In this document: piece by piece, positions 36,409 through 46,026 of the stretch
Position numbering within the stretch: position 1 is the first letter of the stretch
Layout of the letters: each line of letters begins with the position of its first letter
NCBI GenBank assembly: GCA_028822445.1
Contig: JAPKDQ010000002.1
Coordinates: forward strand, 248,001 to 312,000
Direction: 5' to 3'
Source: Rhodospirillaceae bacterium
GTDB taxonomy: Bacteria; Pseudomonadota; Alphaproteobacteria; Rhodospirillales; Rhodospirillaceae
DNA length: 64,000 bases
Notes under the pieces: model-generated
What the model was told of the DNA's origin: nothing
What the model saw: only the letters and a program-made list of their open reading frames with translations
The model's database searches: none
Made by a program: the position numbers and the translations under genes

Positions 36409-37806
36409 CTACTGACCGGTCCTAATACGATCCACCAGCTCCTTTACTGTTGGAACAAATCCGTCTTTGTACCAAGGGTCTTGAGCAAACCTGTACGCAT
36501 TGTGGCCTGCAAACATAAGCTCTTGGTCTACTTTGCCATCATGGGCAATGTTTTGCAGGGTTTTTTGAATACAGAAAGAACGCGGGTCAGCTTTGCGACC
36601 GGTAGACCCCTTTTCGTTTTCTGCCCAGTTAGAAAATTGGCATGCAGAGAGGCAACCCATACACGCGGTTTGGTCCGCTCGAATCTCCGCCGCTTTATCG
36701 GAAGAAACATAGACCAAAGTAGAATCTGGAGTCTTAAGGCTGTCGGTTCTGCCTTTGGAGACCCAACTGTCCGCAAGTGTTTTGTCTTCCGCCGTTACAA
36801 ATACTTCTCGTTTCCGTGCACCGATGCCCAGGGGTGTGTCATGGGCCTCAGAAGGCTCGGGAGAGTACGAAATTTGATGGCCAGACCGTTGCGCTAATTC
36901 CTCTATAAAATCATTCTTAACAGCTGAGGAATAAAACCCAGTCGGGCTGAACTTGTTCAGCATGATATCTCCAGGATCGAGAGTCAGAAGACGCTTTTTC
37001 CATTGGGCAGAGATCTCGCTTTCCTGGGTGAGAAGTGGGCGTGTGCCAAATTGGAAACATATAGGCCCAACGTCTGGGTTATCGAGCCAGCCTTCCCATT
37101 CATCAAGCCACCAAACACCCCCAGCCATAACGATCGGTACATCTTTGAGGCCCGCCTCATTCATAACTTTGCGGAGGGCGACGACGCGCACATACGGATC
37201 CTCAGGGGTTAGTGGATCCTCTGAGTTCGATAAACCGTTATGCCCGCCAGCAAGCCAAGGGTCCTCGTAAACAACACCCCCCAAGTATTCAGAACATTTA
37301 TGGTAGGCACGTTTCCACAAGGCACGGAAAGCCCGAGCAGATGAAATAATGGGATAGTAGTAAATGCCGTATTGCGTCGCGATTTCGGCCAACCGATAGG
37401 GCATTCCAGCACCGCACGTTACGCCGTGCACCATGTCGCCACACTTCTCCATAATTCCATGGAGCACGCGCTCAGCGCCGCCCATTTCCCACAAGACGTT
37501 AACGTGAAGCCGTCCCGCACCACTTCGGGTGTCGTGGGCAATTTGTGCTTGTGCAATACCGCCATCGATCGCGTATTTAACCAGTTCCTCATGGCGTTCC
37601 TTGCGAGTCCTGCCACTATAGGTCTGAGGCAATATATTTCCGTCATCCTTAAAAGAATCTGCGTTCACGCCAGAGAACGTGCCGACGCCCCCTGCAGCAG
37701 CCCAGGCCCCTGAACTCAGACCAGTTGATACCGCGACGCCTTTCCCACCTTCAATCAGAGGGAGGGTTTCTGTGCCAGAAATCATAAATGGGTTGAGTGT
37801 TTTCAC
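36409..37806 (-). CDS. Nitronate-monooxygenase-like NAD(P)H/FMN flavoprotein
   Basis: A 465-residue TIM-barrel flavoprotein of the nitronate monooxygenase/enoyl-reductase-like family. Glycine-rich FMN-contact segments are visible: VAVSTGLSSGAWAAAGGVGTF (quoted as STGLSSGAWAAAGGVGTF), VHGVTCGAGMPYRL (about 126-139), GGVVYEDPWLAGGHNGL (about 175-191) and VPIVMAGGVWWLDEW (about 222-236). The C-terminal ~90 residues carry a cysteine cluster CMGCLSACQF (about 383-392) and SFCIQKTL, unusual for simple 2-nitropropane dioxygenases and perhaps metal or Fe-S binding. The start is GTG 37806 behind GAGAGGAC. The true substrate is unknown. Confidence 0.8.
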   Translation of the reverse strand: MKTLNPFMISGTETLPLIEGGKGVAVSTGLSSGAWAAAGGVGTFSGVNADSFKDDGNILPQTYSGRTRKERHEELVKYAIDGGIAQAQIAHDTRSGAGRLHVNVLWEMGGAERVLHGIMEKCGDMVHGVTCGAGMPYRLAEIATQYGIYYYPIISSARAFRALWKRAYHKCSEYLGGVVYEDPWLAGGHNGLSNSEDPLTPEDPYVRVVALRKVMNEAGLKDVPIVMAGGVWWLDEWEGWLDNPDVGPICFQFGTRPLLTQESEISAQWKKRLLTLDPGDIMLNKFSPTGFYSSAVKNDFIEELAQRSGHQISYSPEPSEAHDTPLGIGARKREVFVTAEDKTLADSWVSKGRTDSLKTPDSTLVYVSSDKAAEIRADQTACMGCLSACQFSNWAENEKGSTGRKADPRSFCIQKTLQNIAHDGKVDQELMFAGHNAYRFAQDPWYKDGFVPTVKELVDRIRTGQ

Positions 37807-37886
37807 GCGGCGTCCTCTCTAGCTTCCTGATTCACGTTCTATCGTCCCGTCCCGTTGTTGTGTTCAAAACATTAGGGTTTTCACCC

Positions 37887-38636
37887 CTAAACCAACCCGC
37901 GCTTAACAAGGGCGGGGCTCAATTCTTGAGGAATGTCCGTACACAGACTACTAACCCCCCATTGGATCAGCTTACTTGCCTGATCTACATCGTTCACCGT
38001 CCATGCCATCACTTCTAGGTCTGAAGCCACCATAGATGCTGCCTGATCAGAGGTCATGCGGTCTGAGTTGGGACACGCAATGGTTGCCCCAAGGGAATCA
38101 ATTGCATCCGTCCAATCTTCTGGTAATAGCTCGAAGCAAAGGCCACGGGGCCACTCTGGTATGGCTTCTTTTGCAGCCGCTAAAGCAACCCTGGAAAAGC
38201 TTGTCACTACAGGCGGTTGTTTGTCGGACGGCCAACACTCTGAAGCGACAGAAAGTGCAATTTGAGCCGTTTCGACTTCTCGCCCAGGGTCAGGTTTGAG
38301 TTCTATGTTTGCGTTAAGGCCGAGCGAGTTTATGAGATCGATTGCCTCTTCAAGTGTCGGCACGACTTCCCCAGAGAATGTAGGGTCGAACCAACTTCCT
38401 GCGTCTAGGCCACTTACAGATTCTAAAGTCGATTCGGATAAAAGCCCTGTGCCGTTAGTTGTTCGCTCTAAACTGGAGTCATGAATGATTACTGGGCGAC
38501 CATCAAATGTCAGAGCGACATCAAATTCGACAGCCTTAACACCAGCCGCCGCCGCCGCCCTAAATGACGCCAGAGTGTTCTCTGGCGCCAAGTGAGGCGC
38601 GCCGCGATGGCCAACGATACGGGGCAGAAAGTTCAT
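37887..38636 (-). CDS. Glycerophosphodiester phosphodiesterase
   Basis: A 249-residue GDPD-family TIM barrel that hydrolyses glycerophosphodiesters to glycerol-3-phosphate and an alcohol. The catalytic opening is VGHRGAPHLAPENTLASF (about 8-25, His9 and His-bearing loop), and VEFDVALTFDGRPVIIHDSSLERTT (quoted as VEFDVALTFDGRP and VIIHDSSLERTT) gives the metal and second catalytic His. It has no signal peptide, so it is cytoplasmic like UgpQ. It is 27 bases downstream of pnp on the same strand. Confidence 0.92.
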   Translation of the reverse strand: MNFLPRIVGHRGAPHLAPENTLASFRAAAAAGVKAVEFDVALTFDGRPVIIHDSSLERTTNGTGLLSESTLESVSGLDAGSWFDPTFSGEVVPTLEEAIDLINSLGLNANIELKPDPGREVETAQIALSVASECWPSDKQPPVVTSFSRVALAAAKEAIPEWPRGLCFELLPEDWTDAIDSLGATIACPNSDRMTSDQAASMVASDLEVMAWTVNDVDQASKLIQWGVSSLCTDIPQELSPALVKRGLV

Positions 38637-38663
38637 AGCGTGCGTTTGCGTTACTGCAGAGCT

Positions 38664-40814
38664 TTAGCCATCAGTAGGCGCGTTTGCTACGGCCTTCTCG
38701 GTTTCTTTACCGTCTATATCTTCCCCGGTCTCTTGATCCACGCGCTTGATCGACAGCTTAACCTTGCCGCGATCGTCGACGGCCAGGCATTTAACCTTGA
38801 CTGTATCGCCCTCGTTGACAACGTCAGAAACTTTCTCGACACGACGCGGCGCAAGCTCAGAAATATGAACCAACCCGTCACGTTTTCCGAGGAAGTTCAC
38901 GAATGCACCGAAGTCCATTAATTTAACTACCTTGCCGGTATAGATGACGCCAACTTCCGCTTCCGCGATGATGTCACGAATCCGGCTGACTGCGTCATCC
39001 GTCGCCGCTTGGTCAGCTGATGCAACCTTGACGGTGCCATCATCATCGATATCGATTTTACATCCGGTTTCTTCTTGAATTTCGCGGATGACTTTTCCGC
39101 CGGTACCGATGATGTCGCGAATTTTGTCTTTAGGCACGCTCAACGTGGTAATGCGCGGAGCGTGACCTGAGACTTGTTCGCGAGACGATGTGATGGCGTT
39201 TCTCATCTCACCAAGAATATGGAGGCGGCCGCCCTTGGCCTGATTTAAGGCAATCTCCATGATGTCTTTGGTGATGGATGTTATCTTGATGTCCATTTGC
39301 AGAGAGGTGATGCCTTGATCTGTGCCCGCTACTTTAAAGTCCATATCGCCGAGATGATCTTCATCTCCGAGGATATCTGACAGGACAGCAAAATCATCAC
39401 CTTCTTTAATTAAGCCCATCGCAATACCGGCGACTGGGCGACCTAAGGGCACACCTGCATCCATAAGTGCGAGTGAGGTGCCACAAACCGTAGCCATTGA
39501 AGACGAGCCGTTAGATTCGGTGATCTCAGAAACGACTCGCAAGGTGTAAGGAAAGTCTTCCTTTGACGGCAGCAACGGCCGAATGGCGCGCCATGCCAGC
39601 TTACCGTGCCCAACTTCACGACGGCCGGTTCCACCCATGCGACCAGTTTCACCCACTGAGTATGGGGGGAAGTTGTAATGCAACATGAAGTTTTCGCGGA
39701 ATTCACCCTCAAGAGCATCGATAATTTGCTCGTCTCTTCCCGTACCGAGTGTTGCCGTTACGAGTGCCTGTGTTTCACCACGGGTGAATAGTGCTGAGCC
39801 GTGGGCGCGACGCAATACGCCGACTTCCGATTCGATTTGACGGACATCTACGGTCGTGCGGCCGTCGATGCGTTTGCCTGTCTTGAGAATGCTACCGCGG
39901 ACAATGTCTTGCTCCATTGACTTGAAGACTTTTCCAGCAACGGCTACTTCTGCAGTATTGTCGCCTAGACTTTCAGTAGCCTTACGTTTAGCAGCTGATA
40001 GCGCTTCTTGACGGTCTTGTTTAACCTGCATCTGGTAGGCGGCTTCAATATCACCAGAGAATACGGCAAATTTCTCTTTGACTGTCTTGATTTCTGCTGG
40101 CGGTTCCGCGATATCAAATGGCTCTTTGGCGCACATTTCGGCTAGGCCAATAATACCATCTATGATTGCTTGCATTTGCTCGTGGCCGAAGTTGACGGCA
40201 CCAAGCATAATTTCTTCTGAGAGTTCATTTGCTTGGCTTTCGACCATCAACACGCCTTCGCGCGTTCCTGCGAGCACAAGGTCTAGTTCGGAATTGGCCA
40301 CATCCCCCATCAGCGGGTTTAGAACAAATTCACCATCTTTACGTCCAACACGGGCGGCGCCAATTGGGCCAAGGAACGGTATGCCTGAAATAGTGAGCGC
40401 TGCTGACGCGCCGATCAACGCTATGATGTCCGGGTCATTTTCTAGGTCGTGGGAGAGAACAGTACAAACGACCTGGGTCTCGTTGCGATAGCCTTCATGG
40501 AATAGCGGGCGTAATGGTCTGTCAATTAAACGGGAGACTAAGGTTTCTTTTTCAGTCGGCCGCCCTTCACGTTTAAAGAAGCCGCCTGGGATTTTGCCAG
40601 CGGCGTATGTTTTCTCTTGGTAATTCACTGTGAGCGGGAAGAAGTCGATGCCAGGCTTTGGTGAGCGCTGTCCGACTGCTGTGCACAATACAGATGTTTC
40701 TCCGTACGTCGCGATCACAGCCCCGTTGGCTTGCCGCGCAATTTTTCCGGTTTCCAAAACCAGCGTGCGTCCACCCCATTCGATTTCTTTGCGGAACGTT
40801 TTAAACATAGACAT
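38664..40814 (-). CDS. pnp: Polyribonucleotide nucleotidyltransferase (PNPase)
   Basis: A 716-residue phosphorolytic 3'-5' exoribonuclease. Two RNase PH domains (residues about 10-140 and 310-540) flank an all-alpha linker; the catalytic region shows [13 protein letters not shown] (about 435-447) and the acidic [19 protein letters not shown] (in parts, about 485-503). The KH domain has [13 protein letters not shown] (about 565-577) and the S1 domain [18 protein letters not shown] (about 623-640). It functions in RNA decay and sRNA stability, usually in a degradosome. It follows rpsO as in most bacteria. Confidence 0.98.
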   Translation of the reverse strand: MSMFKTFRKEIEWGGRTLVLETGKIARQANGAVIATYGETSVLCTAVGQRSPKPGIDFFPLTVNYQEKTYAAGKIPGGFFKREGRPTEKETLVSRLIDRPLRPLFHEGYRNETQVVCTVLSHDLENDPDIIALIGASAALTISGIPFLGPIGAARVGRKDGEFVLNPLMGDVANSELDLVLAGTREGVLMVESQANELSEEIMLGAVNFGHEQMQAIIDGIIGLAEMCAKEPFDIAEPPAEIKTVKEKFAVFSGDIEAAYQMQVKQDRQEALSAAKRKATESLGDNTAEVAVAGKVFKSMEQDIVRGSILKTGKRIDGRTTVDVRQIESEVGVLRRAHGSALFTRGETQALVTATLGTGRDEQIIDALEGEFRENFMLHYNFPPYSVGETGRMGGTGRREVGHGKLAWRAIRPLLPSKEDFPYTLRVVSEITESNGSSSMATVCGTSLALMDAGVPLGRPVAGIAMGLIKEGDDFAVLSDILGDEDHLGDMDFKVAGTDQGITSLQMDIKITSITKDIMEIALNQAKGGRLHILGEMRNAITSSREQVSGHAPRITTLSVPKDKIRDIIGTGGKVIREIQEETGCKIDIDDDGTVKVASADQAATDDAVSRIRDIIAEAEVGVIYTGKVVKLMDFGAFVNFLGKRDGLVHISELAPRRVEKVSDVVNEGDTVKVKCLAVDDRGKVKLSIKRVDQETGEDIDGKETEKAVANAPTDG

Positions 40815-40963
40815 ATCAGGATTTCCTTTTCCTACAGACCGGCACCAAAATGTGCGTACCGCAGTGTCTCTATGACACGCGATTATCAGCCCCCTACAGG
40901 CAGCGGTTTTCTATATATTTTTGAAGCCCGGCCGTCCGCTGCACATCGGCAAACAGCGTCAAC

Positions 40964-40986
40964 CAGACCCGGCTCACCCGGGCCTG
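40964..40986 (-). promoter_or_regulatory. Hairpin in the rpsO-pnp intergenic region
   Basis: On the minus strand CAGGCCCGG (40978-40986) can pair with CCGGGTCTG (40964-40972), nine pairs with one G-U, around a 5-base loop. In enteric bacteria the rpsO-pnp gap holds an RNase III-cleaved hairpin through which PNPase autoregulates; this one is in the equivalent place. There is no T-run, so it is not a clear terminator. Confidence 0.45.
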
Positions 40987-41053
40987 ACCACTGCTTAATC
41001 CGACTCTGGCAGGCCAGTTCATTCGGGTGTTCGGTTCGCGTGAGCGCAACCGT

Positions 41054-41323
41054 TTAGCGCCTGAGACCCAAGCGCCCAATTAGCGTTTCATAACGCTTCT
41101 GCGATTTCTTTTTTGTGTAGTCAAGTAAGCGTCGACGTTGACCCACCATCATGAGAAGGCCACGGCGAGAGTGATTATCTTTGCCGTGGGTTTTTAGATG
41201 GTCGGTGAGGTTCACAATGCGCTCACTCAGAATTGCGACTTGTACTTCTGGTGACCCAGTGTCGCCGACCTTTGCGGCATATTCTTTGATTAGCTCTTGT
41301 TTGCGATCAGCTGTAATCGACAT
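41054..41323 (-). CDS. rpsO: Ribosomal protein uS15
   Basis: An 89-residue small-subunit protein, the exact usual length. It has the conserved [14 protein letters not shown] (about 23-36), [25 protein letters not shown] (in part [15 protein letters not shown], about 43-57) and the terminal LGLRR. uS15 binds 16S rRNA helix 22. It is 20 bases after truB and upstream of pnp. Confidence 0.98.
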   Translation of the reverse strand: MSITADRKQELIKEYAAKVGDTGSPEVQVAILSERIVNLTDHLKTHGKDNHSRRGLLMMVGQRRRLLDYTKKKSQKRYETLIGRLGLRR

Positions 41324-41343
41324 CGGAGACTCCTTAAATCTAC

Positions 41344-42273
41344 TCAGGTGTTCAAAACACGTACGGGCTTAACAAGACCGTCCGCAACCATGGCAATTGC
41401 AATCAACCTATCCCCGCACACCACCTGAACGGTAGCGCCTGGCGTTAGCCCGCTTATGGGGTTGCGGTTGGCCACGGCAAATAAAGAAATAGATTGTCCG
41501 TGGCTCATGCGGCGGGCCTCTTCCTCAGTCAGGGCCAGAGCCGGGATGTCGTCCAGCACGGTCGCAACAGGGAGAAGGATCCCAGAGCCAACGGCTTTAT
41601 GCCCTAACGACTCTAGTTTATCCAGGGAAATCGCCATTTTTTCATCAAAGGGCCCACAACGGGTCCGACGCAGGGTCGCAACATGACCGCAGGTTCCCAG
41701 CGCCCGGGCTAAATCTCGAACGAGAGACCGAATATAGGTTCCCTTTCCGCAATCCACCTCGAATTGAGCACGGTCTGGGCCTAAATCGGTATTTATTCTC
41801 TCAAAACGATCAACCCGGACCGCTCTTGGCTTTAGGTCCACCCCTTTGTTGGCGCGGGCAAGGTTATAGGCCCGCTCACCATCAACTTTTATGGCTGAGT
41901 ATTGTGGGGGAATTTGCTGAATTTCGCCTAAAAAACTACTCAAAGCGCCTTCAATAGCTGAAAGCGCGGGACGAACATCTGACGTTTCTGTCACGCGTCC
42001 TTCTTGGTCATCAGTTGTTGTGGCGACGCCCCATATAGCCTCGAAAGCGTAGCTTTTCTTAGCGTCCATCGCGTAAGAGACGGTTTTTGTGGCTTCCCCA
42101 AAGGCAATGGGCAGAATCCCGGTTGCCAGAGGATCCAGCGTCCCACCGTGACCTGCTTTAGCGGCATCTAGAAAACGTCTTGCCTTACCTAGGGCTTGGG
42201 TTGATGACAAGCCAAGTGGTTTGTCGAGTGCTAGCCACCCTGATATCGCTTGGCCGCGTCGCTTACGCGCCAT
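41344..42273 (-). CDS. truB: tRNA pseudouridine-55 synthase
   Basis: A 309-residue TruB. The N-terminus [14 protein letters not shown] and the catalytic Asp in [14 protein letters not shown] (about 41-54) are diagnostic; [16 protein letters not shown] (about 181-196) is the KGTYIRSL block. The start at 42273 (MARKRRG) is chosen; the open frame reaches 42324 but would overlap rbfA more. With this start it overlaps the rbfA end by 11 bases, indicating coupling. Confidence 0.96.
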   Translation of the reverse strand: MARKRRGQAISGWLALDKPLGLSSTQALGKARRFLDAAKAGHGGTLDPLATGILPIAFGEATKTVSYAMDAKKSYAFEAIWGVATTTDDQEGRVTETSDVRPALSAIEGALSSFLGEIQQIPPQYSAIKVDGERAYNLARANKGVDLKPRAVRVDRFERINTDLGPDRAQFEVDCGKGTYIRSLVRDLARALGTCGHVATLRRTRCGPFDEKMAISLDKLESLGHKAVGSGILLPVATVLDDIPALALTEEEARRMSHGQSISLFAVANRNPISGLTPGATVQVVCGDRLIAIAMVADGLVKPVRVLNT

Positions 42274-42706
42274 CGACCGGATCCTCTGAGCCGGTTTCGT
42301 CTTCAGAAGAGATGTTGTTGGCACTCTTCAGGTCTCTCGCGACTTCCGGGCGATGAAGAAGGGTATCGATGTGCTGAGCCTCATCGAATGTTGTGTCTGA
42401 TGCAAAATGCAGCTCCGGCACGTGCCTTAATCTGATTCGCTTACCGAGCTCGCGGCGGAGGAAAGATTTAACGCGACCTAGACCAGAAAGAACCGTTGTC
42501 ATATCTCCCCCACCGAGGCGCATAACATAGACTGTCGCGTGTTTTAGATCCGGGCTTGAGTCTACTTGGGTCACGGTGAGAGTGATGCCAAGTAGGTCGG
42601 GGTCCCGGAACGTTTCTCTCTCGATAATTTCAGCTAACGTGTGTCGCAGAGTTTCCCCCACGCGCAATTGCCGCTGACTTGGCAGGCGGGCTCCAGTTCG
42701 TGCCAT
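42263..42706 (-). CDS. rbfA: 30S ribosome-binding factor A
   Basis: A 147-residue KH-fold factor needed for 16S 5' end maturation and cold growth. It has the characteristic opening RQLRVGETLRHTLAEIIER (about 12-30) and the core RLRHVPELHFASDTTFDEAQHID (quoted in part; about 91-113). The C-terminal tail is acidic and Ser/Asp rich. It lies 39 bases after infB and overlaps truB. Confidence 0.95.
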   Translation of the reverse strand: MARTGARLPSQRQLRVGETLRHTLAEIIERETFRDPDLLGITLTVTQVDSSPDLKHATVYVMRLGGGDMTTVLSGLGRVKSFLRRELGKRIRLRHVPELHFASDTTFDEAQHIDTLLHRPEVARDLKSANNISSEDETGSEDPVDGA

Positions 42707-42745
42707 GTGAGTTCCTTATGCCCGGCACACTGTGCCAGGACTGGG

Positions 42746-45295
42746 CTAAAGCTCTACTGCAATTTGCTCGAGTTCAAAGCACTCGATCCGGTCGCCCACT
42801 TGTATGTCCTGATAGTTCGCGAAGGCGGCGCCACATTCCGTACCCTCTCGCACTTCCTTAACGTCGTCTTTGAAGCGCTTGAGCTGCGATAGGTCACCTT
42901 CGTGTACGACCACATTGTCGCGGAGAAGCCTCACTTTACAGCCCTTCTTGATCGTACCTTCAGTGACGATAGAGCCCGCGACTTTACCAACCTTGGATAC
43001 AGCAAAGACTTCTTTGATGTCTGCATAACCGATGAAGTTCTCGCGGTATTTCGGAGATAACCGGCCAGAGAATACGCCCTTAATGTCATCTGCAACATTG
43101 TAGATGATTGAGTAGTACCGTACGTCAACATTGTCACGTTTGGCGATGGCGCGAGCTTGAGTATTTGCGCGGACGTTAAACCCAATTATCACAGCCTTAG
43201 AGGCTACAGCTAAGGTAATGTCCGACTCGTTAATCGGTCCGACAGCACCATGGATAACTTTTACTTGCGATTCTTCCGTACTGATTCTCTCAAGTGTGCT
43301 CGTAAGTGCTTCCACTGAACCCTGGACGTCACCCTTAACAACAACAGGCAAGTCTTCGCTTTTACCTGCTTGGGCTTTCGCGAACATTTGCTCCATCGTG
43401 CTTACGCTTCCGGCCGCAGTAGCGTCGCGATTCTTGCGGGCCCTGAAGTCTGCAACCTCGCGTGCGCGCGCCTCTTCTTCGACAACAATGAAGTCGTCGC
43501 CAGCATGAGGTGTCCCATTAAAGCCGAGCACTTCGACGGGAGCTGAAGGCAGAGCAGATTTAATCTGTTTGCCCTGGTCATCAACAAGTGCACGTACGCG
43601 ACCCCATTCAGAACCAGAAACAAAGATGTCGCCAACTTTCAACGTTCCGCGTTGGATAAGGACGGTTGCGACTGAACCCTTACCTATTTCCATCCTTGCT
43701 TCTACAATTACACCTTCAGCGGCACGACTGGGGTTCGCTTTCAGATCCAAAAGCTCTGCTTGTAACTGAATAGCGTCCAGCAACTTATCCAGGTTTAGTT
43801 TTTCGGTGGCTGAAACTTCGACAGTCAGCGTCTCGCCACCCATTTCCTCAACGACAACTTCATGACTAAGTAGTTCTTGGCGCACGCGATCCGGCGTCGC
43901 ATCTGGCTTATCCATTTTGTTGATGGCAATAATCATCGGCACTTCGGCCGCTTGTGCATGCTTAATCGCTTCGATGGTTTGCGGCATAATCCCGTCATCA
44001 GCAGCGACGACAAGGACGATGATATCTGTGGCTTGGGCGCCGCGCGCACGCATTGCTGAGAAAGCTTCGTGGCCTGGAGTGTCGAGAAAAGTGAGTCTTT
44101 TATCGTTAGGTAGCCGCACTTGATACGCGCCGATGTGTTGTGTGATGCCGCCGGCCTCACCTGAAACAACGTCAGCTTTCCGTAGAGCATCAAGCAAGGA
44201 TGTCTTACCGTGATCAACGTGGCCCATAATGGTTACTACGGCAGGGCGTGTGTCTGTAGTATCGTCATTGTCAGCCCCGTTACTCAGGCCGGTTAAAACA
44301 TCATCCTCAGAAACACGTTTGATCTTGTGGCCAAATTCTTGTGCGACCAACTCTGCCGTATCTGCATCAATCACTTCGTTGACCGTCGTCATAATACCAA
44401 GCTTCATTAATGTCTTAATAACGTTACCCGAACGTTCCGCCATTCGGTTAGAAAATTCTTGTACCGTAATATTGTCGGGCACTGTTACCTCGCGGACAAT
44501 CTTTTCAGATGGCATCGAAGTTTTTTGTTGCTTCATCTGTTTGCGGCGCTCTTTTTCTTGAGCGCGACGCAGGGCGGCCAATGAACGGCCCCGTTCAATT
44601 TGATCGTTCCCTTCGAGTGCGGCAGAAATTGTCAGCTTGCCGGATCGGCGGCGCTGGTCGGCGCCCTTCTTGGCAGGTTGTTTATTGCCTAATTTTGCTT
44701 GTTTACGCGCTTTTTCTTCATCGGTTTCAGCCGGCCTGCGATGTGCAGAAGGCCTGACGACCGGCTTGTCCGGGTCTGGCGGTATAATTGGCTCAACTGG
44801 AACATCTACCGGGGCCGCTGCTTGCGCAGCCTTTTCTTTGCCCGCAACCGCGCCTTGATCCTCAGCTCCTGTGTCCACTTCTTTGTTTGACTCTTGCGTC
44901 AAACGCTCTTCAGTGATTAGACGAAGCTCGTCAGCTTCTTTGCGATCGTCTTCTCCTGTACGTTTAGCATCTTGCAGCACTTTAAGTCGATGTGCTGTCT
45001 CTTCAGCGCTCAACTTGCGTTGAACAGTATCGGCAGCGATTTCGGCGCTAGCTTTGTTATGCAAGCTTGGTGCTTGAGGTTTAACCTCTTGGACCTTGCC
45101 GTCAGCGCCCATGGCGAACTGGCGTTTCCGCTTGCGTTCGACTTGGACTACTTTGGTGCGGCCATGCGAAAAGCTCTGGCGGACCTGACCGGTCTCAACC
45201 GTTTTTTTCAATTCGAGCTTGCCGCGACCAAGGGTCAAGGGCTTCTTTGCTTCGTTCGCCATACCGTTTTGTACCATTCTGTTCCGGAAGCCCAT
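42746..45295 (-). CDS. infB: Translation initiation factor IF-2
   Basis: An 849-residue GTPase that delivers initiator tRNA. A long charged N-terminal region (about 1-300, Lys/Glu/Ala-rich, flexible) precedes the G domain: G1 [14 protein letters not shown] (about 356), G3 DTPGHEAF (about 403) and G4 NKMDKPDA (about 457). Domain II and the C-terminal tRNA-binding domains follow. The ATG at 45295 has AGGGA close upstream; Met12 (45262) matches the family N-terminus as well, so the exact start is open. It lies about 78 bases after the ylxR-type gene. Confidence 0.97.
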   Translation of the reverse strand: MGFRNRMVQNGMANEAKKPLTLGRGKLELKKTVETGQVRQSFSHGRTKVVQVERKRKRQFAMGADGKVQEVKPQAPSLHNKASAEIAADTVQRKLSAEETAHRLKVLQDAKRTGEDDRKEADELRLITEERLTQESNKEVDTGAEDQGAVAGKEKAAQAAAPVDVPVEPIIPPDPDKPVVRPSAHRRPAETDEEKARKQAKLGNKQPAKKGADQRRRSGKLTISAALEGNDQIERGRSLAALRRAQEKERRKQMKQQKTSMPSEKIVREVTVPDNITVQEFSNRMAERSGNVIKTLMKLGIMTTVNEVIDADTAELVAQEFGHKIKRVSEDDVLTGLSNGADNDDTTDTRPAVVTIMGHVDHGKTSLLDALRKADVVSGEAGGITQHIGAYQVRLPNDKRLTFLDTPGHEAFSAMRARGAQATDIIVLVVAADDGIMPQTIEAIKHAQAAEVPMIIAINKMDKPDATPDRVRQELLSHEVVVEEMGGETLTVEVSATEKLNLDKLLDAIQLQAELLDLKANPSRAAEGVIVEARMEIGKGSVATVLIQRGTLKVGDIFVSGSEWGRVRALVDDQGKQIKSALPSAPVEVLGFNGTPHAGDDFIVVEEEARAREVADFRARKNRDATAAGSVSTMEQMFAKAQAGKSEDLPVVVKGDVQGSVEALTSTLERISTEESQVKVIHGAVGPINESDITLAVASKAVIIGFNVRANTQARAIAKRDNVDVRYYSIIYNVADDIKGVFSGRLSPKYRENFIGYADIKEVFAVSKVGKVAGSIVTEGTIKKGCKVRLLRDNVVVHEGDLSQLKRFKDDVKEVREGTECGAAFANYQDIQVGDRIECFELEQIAVEL

Positions 45296-45373
45296 GCTTC
45301 CCTAAACCGTCGTTCATAGTCTCTCGTAGAGCGCCAGCAATCCAATTACGGCGCCACAAGATCTCAGGTGCCA

Positions 45374-46018
45374 TCAAAAGGCGACACCGGTGTATCGTTT
45401 TGCCTCTGTCACGAGCACGTCAGTTAGGCTGTCAGCCTCGAGGCTGACGTGCACTGCGTGATCTCGACCTAAGGCCTGACCTAATTCCTCCCCGGTGAAC
45501 ACATCAATCACCGGCGCTTCGGGAGCAAGGCTGGTCAATTTACGTCGACCGCCTTTTGCCCCACCTATCGCTTCTAATATCAACACCGTCCGACCAGTGC
45601 TGGCTTGCGCACGAACCTTTTCAAACCCAACCGCAACAAGCCCGGCGCGACGGGCTAGTCCAAGGCGATCAAGACAGCGGCGTTTGAGGCCCGCTACGAC
45701 TAGTGCCAAAATGTTGTCAGGCACCTTAACGGCTTCCCGGGCGGCTTTAGAAAATAAACGCTTAGACGTAGCGGTGTCTATCATATCGCGCCCGGCCTTC
45801 AACCACAAACCACGTCCCGGCAAACGTCCCGCTACGTCAAAGACAAGAATGCCATCAGGGCTAACCACGAAACGCAATAGCTCATCCTTTGACCCCTGAT
45901 CTCCCGTTGCCAAACACCTGCGCAGTGGCGTGCTGTCAGCGCCAGGGCTGCTGTCTTGACCGCTCAAGGCGCCCGTGTCGCGGGTACCTGTGCCAGTTTG
46001 TGTGGCGCCGAAAGTCAC
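45374..46018 (-). CDS. YlxR-domain RNA-binding protein with L7Ae-like C-terminal domain
   Basis: A 214-residue protein. Its first half is DUF448/YlxR: RRCLATGDQGSKDELLRFVV (about 32-51) and GRLPGRGLWLKAG (about 63-75). The second half (about 105-205) is a ribosomal L7Ae/L30e-like fold: LDRLGLARRAGLVAVGFEKV (about 114-133). YlxR is found between nusA and infB in most bacteria, where it binds RNA or influences RNase P; the two-domain form is typical of alphaproteobacteria. It is 8 bases after nusA. Confidence 0.9.
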   Translation of the reverse strand: MTFGATQTGTGTRDTGALSGQDSSPGADSTPLRRCLATGDQGSKDELLRFVVSPDGILVFDVAGRLPGRGLWLKAGRDMIDTATSKRLFSKAAREAVKVPDNILALVVAGLKRRCLDRLGLARRAGLVAVGFEKVRAQASTGRTVLILEAIGGAKGGRRKLTSLAPEAPVIDVFTGEELGQALGRDHAVHVSLEADSLTDVLVTEAKRYTGVAF

Positions 46019-46026
46019 CCTAGCTC

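Noticed and set aside
36481-36897. 138-codon + strand ORF inside the nitronate-monooxygenase-like gene
   Set aside because: Antisense to a conserved protein; composition has no family motif and no ribosome-binding site was convincing.
40078-40491. 137-codon + strand ORF inside pnp
   Set aside because: Shadow of the pnp reading frame; Ser-rich peptide without recognisable features.
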